Below the pieces are notes generated by a model. It had not been told where the DNA came from. It was given only the letters and a program-made list of their open reading frames with translations, and ran no database searches. A program made the translations under genes and the position numbers. A stretch of DNA of 21,268 nt from PFJX01 sp964440155 (GTDB lineage: Bacteria; Pseudomonadota; Gammaproteobacteria; Burkholderiales; Thiobacillaceae): assembly GCA_964440155.1 (NCBI GenBank), contig CAYTRH010000035.1, positions 1 to 21,268 of the forward strand, read 5' to 3'. Position 1 is the stretch's first letter; each line of letters begins with the position of its first letter. Below, one piece after another: positions 1 to 5,897 of the stretch.

Positions 1-55
1 CCACCACACCGGCCGCGCCGGCACCCTTCAGTACTGCTCTACGCTGATTGTTCAT
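1..55 (-). CDS. Tat-signal exported protein, N-terminal fragment (possibly SoxY-like)
   Basis: Only the first 18 codons lie in the window; the gene runs off the left edge. The visible residues are MNNQRRAVLKGAGAAGVV, a twin-arginine pattern (QRRAVLKG) followed by a small hydrophobic stretch, which is typical of proteins exported folded by the Tat pathway. The ATG at 55-53 is preceded by GGAG with 8 nt spacing, a good ribosome-binding site, so the start is well supported. Short Tat leaders of this kind are seen in SoxY-type thiosulfate-oxidation carriers, but many other periplasmic redox proteins share them. The SoxY suggestion is therefore inference only. The adjacent genes give no further help. 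Confidence 0.6.
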   Translation of the reverse strand, partial: MNNQRRAVLKGAGAAGVV

Positions 56-299
56 GCAGATGTCTCCAGTCAAGTCCAGGTTATGCTCGCCTCAATCCCG
101 CAGGATTCGCGCGATGAAGACTCACGAGCGCTTATTAAAACGCCAAACGTCCGCGTGTGGTGCACAGGACCGGCTGATACGTTCGACCCAGTCGGCACCC
201 TACGAATGGACGCTCGGGCGTCGAACTTTGTCACGAAAATCCCGAGTTGTCATGGCCCGGGATGAAAATAACTGGTAGTCGGCCGGCACGACACCGGCG
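56..299. other. Intergenic region upstream of the Tat-signal gene
   Basis: These 244 bases separate two minus-strand genes and are visibly richer in A+T than their surroundings, as expected of a promoter region. On the minus strand a TTTAAT hexamer (plus-strand 134-139) could be a -10 element for the Tat-signal gene, leaving a leader of roughly 65 nt. I see no convincing -35 at 17 nt. Short open frames here have poor, arginine-rich composition and are not supported as genes. Confidence 0.35.
282..298 (-). terminator. Weak hairpin just past the VWA gene stop
   Basis: A 5-bp GCCGG/CCGGC inverted repeat with a 7-nt loop lies immediately downstream of the stop codon at 302-300. About 12 nt further on, the minus strand has an interrupted T-rich stretch (TTATTTT). 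It is positioned as a terminator for the four-gene operon, but the stem is short and the T tract displaced, so it may not act alone. Confidence 0.3.
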
Positions 300-1598
300 T
301 CAGTTCAACTGGACGCGAATGCCGAACGGCACTTTCGCCTTGCCCTTGACCAGCCATACCACCGGGTACGGCGGGTCATGATCAGGGAAACGCCCCTCCG
401 CGTCGGTAAAGTAGACCAGCAGATCGGGGTTGAGGCGCGCCTGGTCGATCCAGGCGAATATCGGCCGGAAATCGGTGCCGCCGCCGCCGGAAACCTCCGC
501 CGGCAACGCCATGCTTTGCCACATGGCGAAATGCCAGGGACCGCGCGCATCCAGTTTGTCGTCGCAGGCATGCAGCGTGACGTGGGCGCGCACCTGCGCC
601 TTCAGCGCGTCGATTTCGCCGAGAAACTCGCTCAGTTCGTCCGCCGTGATCGAGCCGCTGGTGTCCAGCGCCACCACCACGTTCACGCTCTGGCTGTGCA
701 GGCGCGGCATCAGCGCCTCGCCCTCACGCCGTGAGGTGCGCTCGAAACTATAGTCGTCGCGCGCTGCGTTCATCATGTAACGTGCCAGCAGCGCACGCCA
801 CGGCAACTGCGGCGCCAGCAGGTCATCGACCAGACGCAGCAGCGAGTTCGACAGCTTGCCCGCCTGACGGGCCGCCTGTGCGGCCGCGGCCAGACGGCTC
901 TTCCACTGTTCGTCCAGCTTGTCTGTGTCGACCGGCGGTGACGGCTGTGCATCCTGTCCGGCATCGACCTGCGCCGCCGAGTCGGCGCCGCCGCCATCCA
1001 CGGTGCTGCGGCCCTCTCCGCCGGACTCGCCCTCCGGTTCGCCCTCACCCCCCTGTCCGGCGCCGTCGGATCGTTGCTTCTGCCCCCCCTGATCGTGGTG
1101 AGATTCGCGTTGATCCTGGTCATGGCCGCTATCCGGATCGTCATGGTCGAACAGATGCGTGTCCTGGGTCTGCTCCGGCGGATCCTCGTGCAGCAGCGGA
1201 TAGATCTCCTCCGCGGTCAGGCCGCGGTAGGCCGCGCTCATCAAGGCGTTTTCCGGCCCCTGCATGCGCTCCTCGTCGAGGATCATGTTGACGGCGTAGT
1301 CACAGGCCACGTTCCAGCGGTGCTTCTGCCGGTGCCCGCGCCGGGCGAAATGCGACAAGGCGCAATGCATGGCCTCGTGCGCCAGCACGAACTGCGTCTG
1401 TTCCAGCGTCAGGCGGGCGATGTAATGCGGATTGAAATAGAAGTTGCGTGCATCCGTCGCCGTGGTCTCACACCATTTCGCGTCCGCCGCTTTCAACGGC
1501 AGATGCATCACCAAAGCGCCGAGAAAAGGCTTCTCCAGGATCAGCCGGGTACGCGCGGCGGCGAGCTTGGTTTCCAGTTGCGCCAGATCGAGCGCCAT
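300..1598 (-). CDS. VWA-like metallopeptidase-fold protein (DUF2201/COG3864 type)
   Basis: The 432-aa protein has three parts. The N-terminal domain (about 1-140) carries HEAMH at 74-78, an HExxH zinc-site signature, followed by WNVACDYAVN (95-104), typical of the DUF2201 N-terminal putative metallopeptidase domain. Residues about 140-228 are a low-complexity linker rich in Asp, Glu, Gly, Gln and His. The C-terminal VWA-like domain has all MIDAS elements: DTSGS (312-316), Thr375 in GGTDF and Asp399 in FTDAEG. Proteins of this family are usually paired with MoxR-type AAA+ ATPases, as here. The ATG follows directly on the TAG of the ATPase gene, with GGAG 9 nt upstream, implying translational coupling. 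The substrate is unknown; peptidase activity is inferred from the motif only. Confidence 0.88.
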   Translation of the reverse strand: MALDLAQLETKLAAARTRLILEKPFLGALVMHLPLKAADAKWCETTATDARNFYFNPHYIARLTLEQTQFVLAHEAMHCALSHFARRGHRQKHRWNVACDYAVNMILDEERMQGPENALMSAAYRGLTAEEIYPLLHEDPPEQTQDTHLFDHDDPDSGHDQDQRESHHDQGGQKQRSDGAGQGGEGEPEGESGGEGRSTVDGGGADSAAQVDAGQDAQPSPPVDTDKLDEQWKSRLAAAAQAARQAGKLSNSLLRLVDDLLAPQLPWRALLARYMMNAARDDYSFERTSRREGEALMPRLHSQSVNVVVALDTSGSITADELSEFLGEIDALKAQVRAHVTLHACDDKLDARGPWHFAMWQSMALPAEVSGGGGTDFRPIFAWIDQARLNPDLLVYFTDAEGRFPDHDPPYPVVWLVKGKAKVPFGIRVQLN

Positions 1599-2672
1599 CT
1601 ACCCCTGCTCCCCGGCCTTTTGCCCGCTTTGCGGCTTGAAGTCGTAAAGCATCAGTTCTGCCACGCTGTTGGCCCAATCGACGAATTCCGGCACGCGGAA
1701 CAGTGGCTGACCGATGGCGCGATGCAAGTCGGTGACCAGCATGACGCCCATCTCGCGCTGCGGATAGCGACGGGCATACTTCAGGATGTTGGACAGTTTG
1801 GCGACGTCGCCCGCGCTCTCGCGTGCGCGTCGCACCAGCGCGGCGGCCACGCCGTATTGCAGGTCGATGCCCTTGGGCACGTCGCTGACCTCGCCGGCGA
1901 GGATGCCGTCGATATCGGGCAGATTCTCCAGGTTGTCGATGAACGCCTTCAGCTCCACGCCACAGGCCGAACCGACGCACGCCTGCAGGGCGTCGCCGAG
2001 CAGATCCGGACGGTCGTCGAACTTGCGTAGCGCACGATGGGCATACTCCCAGGAACGTGGACTGGGGAAGGCCACCGGGTTGTGCGCCGCGTCGTAGCTG
2101 AACAGCAGGTCGGGGCGGAAGCGCAGAAAGCCGAGGATGCGCTCATCGATGCCGGCCTCCAGTGCCCAGCGTATCCAGTCGTCCAGATGGGCTTCCACCT
2201 CGTAATGGGTGAAGCGGTTGGCCAGTGGCGCCGGCATGGCATAGGTCACGCCACGATCCCCCTGGCGGTTGCCGGCGGCGAAGATGGCCCAGCCTTCGGG
2301 TATCTGATACTCGCCCAGACGGCGATCGAGTATCAGCTGATAGGCGGCAGCAGACACGGTGGGCGGCGCCGCGTTGATCTCGTCGAGGAACAGGATGCCG
2401 GCCGGGCCATGCCGGCGCGCATCCGGCAGCATGGCCGGCACCGACCATTCGACGTTGTCATCCTTGCGGAACGGAATGCCGCGCAGGTCAGTTGGCTCCA
2501 TCTGCGACAGGCGCAAGTCGATCAACGGCACGCCATGCAGGCGTGCGATGCCGGCGATGATCTGTGACTTGCCGACGCCGGGCGGCCCCCACAGCATCAC
2601 CGGCGTGTGCTGGCCGGCGGCGCAACTGAGGAACTCGCGGTCGAGGATGGTTTCGATGTGGGAGGGGCGCAT
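1599..2672 (-). CDS. MoxR-family AAA+ ATPase
   Basis: The 357-aa protein is an AAA+ ATPase of the MoxR type. It has Walker A GPPGVGKS (29-36), Walker B ILFLDE (93-98), a sensor-1 region AAGNRQGDRG (132-141) and a likely arginine finger at Arg153 in PLANRF. MoxR ATPases act as chaperone-like remodelling machines, often helping metal-cofactor insertion or complex activation together with a VWA-domain partner; CbbQ-CbbO is a known example. The partner is probably the next gene, which starts one base past this stop (TAG then ATG). Its own ATG at 2672 lies one base after the stop of the preceding 295-aa gene, so these genes are almost certainly one transcript. What this pair remodels cannot be read from the sequence. 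Confidence 0.93.
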   Translation of the reverse strand: MRPSHIETILDREFLSCAAGQHTPVMLWGPPGVGKSQIIAGIARLHGVPLIDLRLSQMEPTDLRGIPFRKDDNVEWSVPAMLPDARRHGPAGILFLDEINAAPPTVSAAAYQLILDRRLGEYQIPEGWAIFAAGNRQGDRGVTYAMPAPLANRFTHYEVEAHLDDWIRWALEAGIDERILGFLRFRPDLLFSYDAAHNPVAFPSPRSWEYAHRALRKFDDRPDLLGDALQACVGSACGVELKAFIDNLENLPDIDGILAGEVSDVPKGIDLQYGVAAALVRRARESAGDVAKLSNILKYARRYPQREMGVMLVTDLHRAIGQPLFRVPEFVDWANSVAELMLYDFKPQSGQKAGEQG

Positions 2673-2673
2673 G

Positions 2674-3561
2674 TCAGGGGTTCGCTATCCAGTCGTGATC
2701 GGTTTGGCCCTGCGCCGCCTGCAGCCGCGCCGCCACCAGCGCCGCGCGTATCCGGTCCGGATGCACCGCGCCGGGCAGCAGGCGTTCCACGCGCGCCAGC
2801 CAGTGCGGCTTGTCCATCGCCTGTTGTTCCAGGCGTGCGCGCGTCGCCTCGCTCAGGCGGGGCCACAGCAACAGCAGGGGAGCCAGCCAGCGATGATAAT
2901 CGTTAATAACCGACTGTTCCAGTCGACTATTCCACACCTCCCGCACCAGCAATTCGGGAAAATCCGCCGCCGGCAGTTCACGCGCGCGCCATTCGTAGGG
3001 CAGACGCACGCCCTCCTGGCCGTGGCCGACACCGTCCTGGCCACGGCGGAACCATTGCGCCATGGCATGCGGTCGGGCAGCCTGGTTGACCATGCGCGCC
3101 AGCACGTCACGGTGGGCGTCGTTGACTCCTGGCACCCGCGCGTCGCGTTCGGCCAGCGTCGGCGAATGAAAGCCGGTATAGGACAGCACGAACGGGTACC
3201 ACTCCAGTTGCTCCCGCCCCAGTTTGCGCGGCATGCCGCGTTCCGTCGCCAGCAGTGCCAGCGGCAGCCCGCTGACGCGGTCCAGCAGCCAGAGCTCGAG
3301 CGTGTCGAACACCGCGAACGGCAGCGCCGGACGCGTTTCCAATGCCGCCAGCAAATCCTCCAACCCTTGACGCTGGCCCAGCTTGAGGCCGCCGTCCTCC
3401 TGCCAGACACCGACCGGTCTTACCCAGCCATGACCGTCGTCCGCGCGCAGATGCCAGGTGAGGCCGTCATAGGTATGCGCGCTGGCCTCGCCGATGTCGA
3501 CACAGTGCACCAGCCCGCGATAGGGGTTGACCCGCCGCAGCGCGTAATAACGCGGATACAC
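2674..3561 (-). CDS. Unrecognised 295-aa protein of the MoxR-VWA operon
   Basis: I do not recognise this family. The frame begins with GTG at 3561-3559, 8 nt after the stop of the small upstream gene, and ends one base before the MoxR start. The protein is soluble-looking, without a signal peptide or membrane segments. It is rich in Trp, Leu, Arg and His. The N-terminal part (about 1-115) reads like a mixed beta domain, for example HCVDIGEASAHTYDGLTWHL. The second half is helical and ends with repeated Leu/Arg helices. No catalytic signature is visible. Its place inside a tight MoxR-VWA operon suggests it is an adaptor or substrate of that machine, which is inference. An ATG start is not available nearby, so GTG is the best choice. 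Confidence 0.75.
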   Translation of the reverse strand: MYPRYYALRRVNPYRGLVHCVDIGEASAHTYDGLTWHLRADDGHGWVRPVGVWQEDGGLKLGQRQGLEDLLAALETRPALPFAVFDTLELWLLDRVSGLPLALLATERGMPRKLGREQLEWYPFVLSYTGFHSPTLAERDARVPGVNDAHRDVLARMVNQAARPHAMAQWFRRGQDGVGHGQEGVRLPYEWRARELPAADFPELLVREVWNSRLEQSVINDYHRWLAPLLLLWPRLSEATRARLEQQAMDKPHWLARVERLLPGAVHPDRIRAALVAARLQAAQGQTDHDWIANP

Positions 3562-3569
3562 GGCGTGGC

Positions 3570-3752
3570 TCAGCTTTCCAGGTGCACGAGCCGACGGCGC
3601 GCGGCTTCCAGCAGCTGGTCGATCAGTTCCTCGCCCGGTCCGGCGAACGCATCGTAGCGGTCCTCCAGCAGTTCGATGATCGCGCGCACCTCGGCCGGGT
3701 GGCGCGCCGCGCGCAGCCGCTCGTTCAGCTCGATGATCCAGGGGTCCAGCGC
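3570..3752 (-). CDS. Small helical protein, first gene of the MoxR-VWA operon
   Basis: This predicts a 60-aa, mostly helical, acidic and leucine-rich protein (MALDPWIIELNERLRAARHP at the start, ending LVHLES). The frame could be extended to a TTG at 3785, but the ATG at 3752 has GAGG 8 nt upstream and is preferred. I recognise no family. It is followed after 8 nt by the 295-aa gene, and both lead into the MoxR and VWA genes. The consistent spacing argues that it is real and co-transcribed. A role as a small partner or regulator of the ATPase complex is a guess. Confidence 0.65.
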   Translation of the reverse strand, partial: ALDPWIIELNERLRAARHPAEVRAIIELLEDRYDAFAGPGEELIDQLLEAARRRLVHLES

Positions 3753-3815
3753 CATGCTCTTTGCCTCGTCACGTTGTTGCTGCAAACTTCGCCGAAACGC
3801 TTACGGCCGTCAAAC

Positions 3816-4358
3816 ATGAATTTCTGTTCCCACTGCGGCAGCCCGGTACGCTTACAGGTTCCGCCCGGCGACAACCGCCCGCGTCATGTATGCACGCGGT
3901 GCGGCGCGGTGCATTACCACAACCCCAAACTGGTGGTCGGTTGCATCCCGGAGTGGCAGGACCGCATTCTGCTGTGCCGGCGCGCCATCGAACCCAAGCA
4001 TGGCCTATGGACGCTGCCGGCCGGTTTCATGGAGAACGGCGAGACCACCGCCGAGGGTGCCGCGCGCGAGACGCTGGAGGAAGCCGGTGCGCGTGTCGAC
4101 GATCTGAGCCTGTACACCATGATCAGCCTGCCCGACATCAACCAGGTCTACCTGGTGTTCCGCGCCCGATTGTTGCACCTGGACTTCCATCCGGGTGAGG
4201 AGAGTCTGGAAGCGCGCCTGTTCGAGGAACACGAGATTCCCTGGAACGACCTCGCCTTCCGCACCATCCAGCGCACGCTGGAGCACTATTACGCCGACCG
4301 CCGTCGCGGCGACGGCTATCCGTTGCATGTCGGCGCGATCTTCCACAAGCCACGGTGA
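3816..4358 (+). CDS. Nudix hydrolase with N-terminal zinc ribbon
   Basis: The 180-aa protein has an N-terminal zinc ribbon with Cys4, Cys7, Cys26 and Cys29, then a Nudix fold. Residues 70-92 match the Nudix box G-x5-E-x7-RE-x2-EE-x-G exactly (GFMENGE at the start, RETLEEAGA at the end), so metal-dependent cleavage of a nucleoside diphosphate linked to another group is expected. The zinc ribbon resembles that of NADH pyrophosphatases, but the protein is shorter and I do not see the SQPWPFPxS motif that marks NudC. ADP-ribose or a related dinucleotide is a reasonable substrate guess. The ATG at 3816 is chosen because MNFCSHCG begins the zinc ribbon; the open frame further upstream lies over the divergent gene. 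No clear Shine-Dalgarno is visible. Confidence 0.9.
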   Translation: MNFCSHCGSPVRLQVPPGDNRPRHVCTRCGAVHYHNPKLVVGCIPEWQDRILLCRRAIEPKHGLWTLPAGFMENGETTAEGAARETLEEAGARVDDLSLYTMISLPDINQVYLVFRARLLHLDFHPGEESLEARLFEEHEIPWNDLAFRTIQRTLEHYYADRRRGDGYPLHVGAIFHKPR

Positions 4359-4365
4359 AGCCGCG

Positions 4366-4791
4366 ATGAACGTCGATCTCGCCGGCCCCTTCCTGTTCGG
4401 CCGCGGTGGCCCAGGCGGCTGGTGGATGCTGCCGGGACCCGAGATCCATTTCGTGCGCGACAGCGAGGTCGCGGTGCCGGATCTGGCCGGCTGGCGGCGC
4501 GAACGCATGCCGGCGGTGCCGGACGATCACCGCTTCGAAGTGGTGCCGGACTGGGTGTGCGAGATCCTCTCACCCGCCAGCGCACGCAAGGACCGGGCGC
4601 TCAAGCTGCCGCTGTACGCGCACCATGGCGTCGCCCATGCCTGGCTGGTGGATCCGGACCTGCGCACGCTGGAAGCCTACGCATTGCAGCAAGGCCGATG
4701 GCTGTTGTTGGCGACCCTGACCGACGACGCCGAAGTGCGCCTGCCACCGTTCGACGCCGTGCGGTTTTCGCTGGCCGATCTGTGGGGCTGA
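4366..4791 (+). CDS. Uma2/DUF820-family nuclease-fold protein, N-terminally short
   Basis: The 141-aa product matches the core and C-terminal part of Uma2 (DUF820) proteins, which have a PD-(D/E)XK nuclease-like fold. Visible landmarks are GRGGPGGWW (12-20), VPDLAGWRRERMP (37-49, with Asp39), VCEILSPAS (64-72, with Glu66), Lys80 in KLPLYAHHGV and the following WLVDP. Family members are usually about 180-200 aa and begin with a segment containing a Tyr/Glu...dGe motif before the GPGGW region. That segment is missing here. The upstream DNA in this frame is antisense-like shadow of the Nudix gene, so the missing part is not simply a misplaced start. The gene may be a truncated remnant or a short variant retaining the catalytic residues. 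It lies 7 nt after the Nudix stop. Confidence 0.75.
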   Translation: MNVDLAGPFLFGRGGPGGWWMLPGPEIHFVRDSEVAVPDLAGWRRERMPAVPDDHRFEVVPDWVCEILSPASARKDRALKLPLYAHHGVAHAWLVDPDLRTLEAYALQQGRWLLLATLTDDAEVRLPPFDAVRFSLADLWG

Positions 4792-4821
4792 GGGCGCAAA
4801 AGCGCAAGGCGTCCGACACCC

Positions 4822-5622
4822 ATGCCGCCGGCACGCGTCAACGCCACGTTCCGGTTCTACGCAGAGCTCAACGATTTCCTGCCCGGGCACCTGCGCAAAC
4901 GTGAATTCGCGCGCGACTGTCCCGCCGGCGCCAGCGTCAAGCACATGATCGAGGCGCTCGGCGTACCGCACACCGAGGTCGAACTGATCCTGGTCAACGG
5001 TGTATCGGTCGACTTCGCGCACCGAATCGCGCCGAATGACCGCATCTCGGTCTATCCCATGTTCGAGGCGCTCGACATCTCGCCGCTGCCGCGCGTGCGC
5101 GAACGGTCGCTGCGCCGCCCCCGCTTCGTCGCCGATGCGCATCTGGGCGGACTGGCACGTTTGCTGCGACTGACCGGTTACGACACGCTGTACGACAACG
5201 GCCTCGACGACGACGACATCGCAGCGCTCGCCCGGCAGCGCATCGTGCTGACCCGCGACCGCGAGCTGCTCAAACGCAACGCCGTCGCCCACGGCTGCTA
5301 CGTACACGCCCAGGATCCCAAGGCACAGTTGCGCGAGATCTTCGCGCGCCTGGACCTCGCCGGCGGCGCCCGCCCGCTGACGCTGTGCCTGCAATGCAAT
5401 GCGCCGCTGCGCGCCGTGGACAAAACGCAGGTCGCCGCCAGGCTGCCGCCGCGCGTGCGCGCGCAACACCGGGATTTCACCGCCTGCGACGTGTGCGGGC
5501 GGGTGTACTGGCGCGGCTCGCACTGGATCCGGTTGCGCTCCCTGCTCGATGAGCTGTTGCCCGCTGTCGGCAAGGTCACGGCCGATGATGCGGCGCACGG
5601 TCTATACTCGCGATCTTCATGA
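4822..5622 (+). CDS. Ubiquitin-like (ThiS-fold) plus Mut7-C RNase-domain protein
   Basis: The 266-aa protein combines two recognised modules. Residues about 7-90 form a Mut7-C-type ubiquitin/ThiS-like domain (LILVNGVSVDFAHRI, then DRISVYPMFEALD). Residues about 100-250 are a Mut7-C RNase domain related to PIN nucleases: Asp105 in RFVADAHLGGLARLLR, an Asp run at 129-132, and Asp146 in LTRDRELL are the likely acidic metal ligands. A zinc site is formed by Cys189, Cys192, Cys222 and Cys225. The domain was named from the C-terminus of animal Mut-7 exonucleases; the bacterial function is not established, and RNase activity is inferred. The ubiquitin-like domain lacks a free Gly-Gly tail because the RNase domain follows. 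The ATG at 4822 sits 30 nt after the Uma2 stop with no strong Shine-Dalgarno. Confidence 0.9.
   Translation: MPPARVNATFRFYAELNDFLPGHLRKREFARDCPAGASVKHMIEALGVPHTEVELILVNGVSVDFAHRIAPNDRISVYPMFEALDISPLPRVRERSLRRPRFVADAHLGGLARLLRLTGYDTLYDNGLDDDDIAALARQRIVLTRDRELLKRNAVAHGCYVHAQDPKAQLREIFARLDLAGGARPLTLCLQCNAPLRAVDKTQVAARLPPRVRAQHRDFTACDVCGRVYWRGSHWIRLRSLLDELLPAVGKVTADDAAHGLYSRSS
5603..5608 (+). promoter_or_regulatory. Possible -10 element (TATACT) upstream of lysS
   Basis: TATACT matches the sigma-70 -10 consensus at five of six positions and lies inside the last codons of the Mut7-C gene. No convincing -35 is present at 16-18 nt. If used, lysS would carry a leader of about 280 nt. Confidence 0.25.
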
Positions 5623-5897
5623 TTCGACTCCGCTCGTCCACGGGACCAGGCCGGCCACCGATGCGCGCAGGGAGCTGCCATCACGGCGTCCCACGCGGTG
5701 GTTCTCGGGCTGACCGCGGCGTCTTCGTGCCGACGGGCTAGCGCCGGCAGCCTGGCGGCTCGGGCGATGGATGGGCGGCGCACGAAGCGTCAAAGTGGCA
5801 CACACGTTAGGCTCGTGTGCCCGCCACCGCCGACCGATCACCGGCCACGCCGCCGTAGTGCCCGGTCCCGCAACGTTCACCTGCCATTGACCCAGCC
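5623..5897. other. Intergenic leader region before lysS
   Basis: These 275 bases lie between the Mut7-C stop and the lysS start. No coding frame with convincing composition is present on either strand, and I see no tRNA or prfB-like sequence. The only clear structure is the hairpin at 5797-5821. The length is unusual in a window where most same-strand gaps are under 35 nt. Confidence 0.5.
5797..5821. repeat. Inverted repeat in the lysS leader
   Basis: GGCACAC and GTGTGCC form a perfect 7-bp stem around an 11-nt loop; an alternative pairing gives eight pairs with a 2-nt bulge. No T tract follows on the plus strand, so it is not a canonical intrinsic terminator. It could be a transcript hairpin or a protein-binding palindrome about 76 nt before the lysS start. 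Confidence 0.4.

Noticed and set aside
48..278. 76-aa plus-strand frame at the left intergenic region
   Set aside because: It overlaps the promoter region of the Tat-signal gene, lacks a ribosome-binding site and has no recognisable features.
3753..3815. Divergent promoters between the 60-aa gene and the Nudix gene
   Set aside because: Promoters are expected in this 63-base gap, but the only TTGTTG/TTGCTG -35-like hexamers have no acceptable -10 at the right spacing, so no specific element is called.
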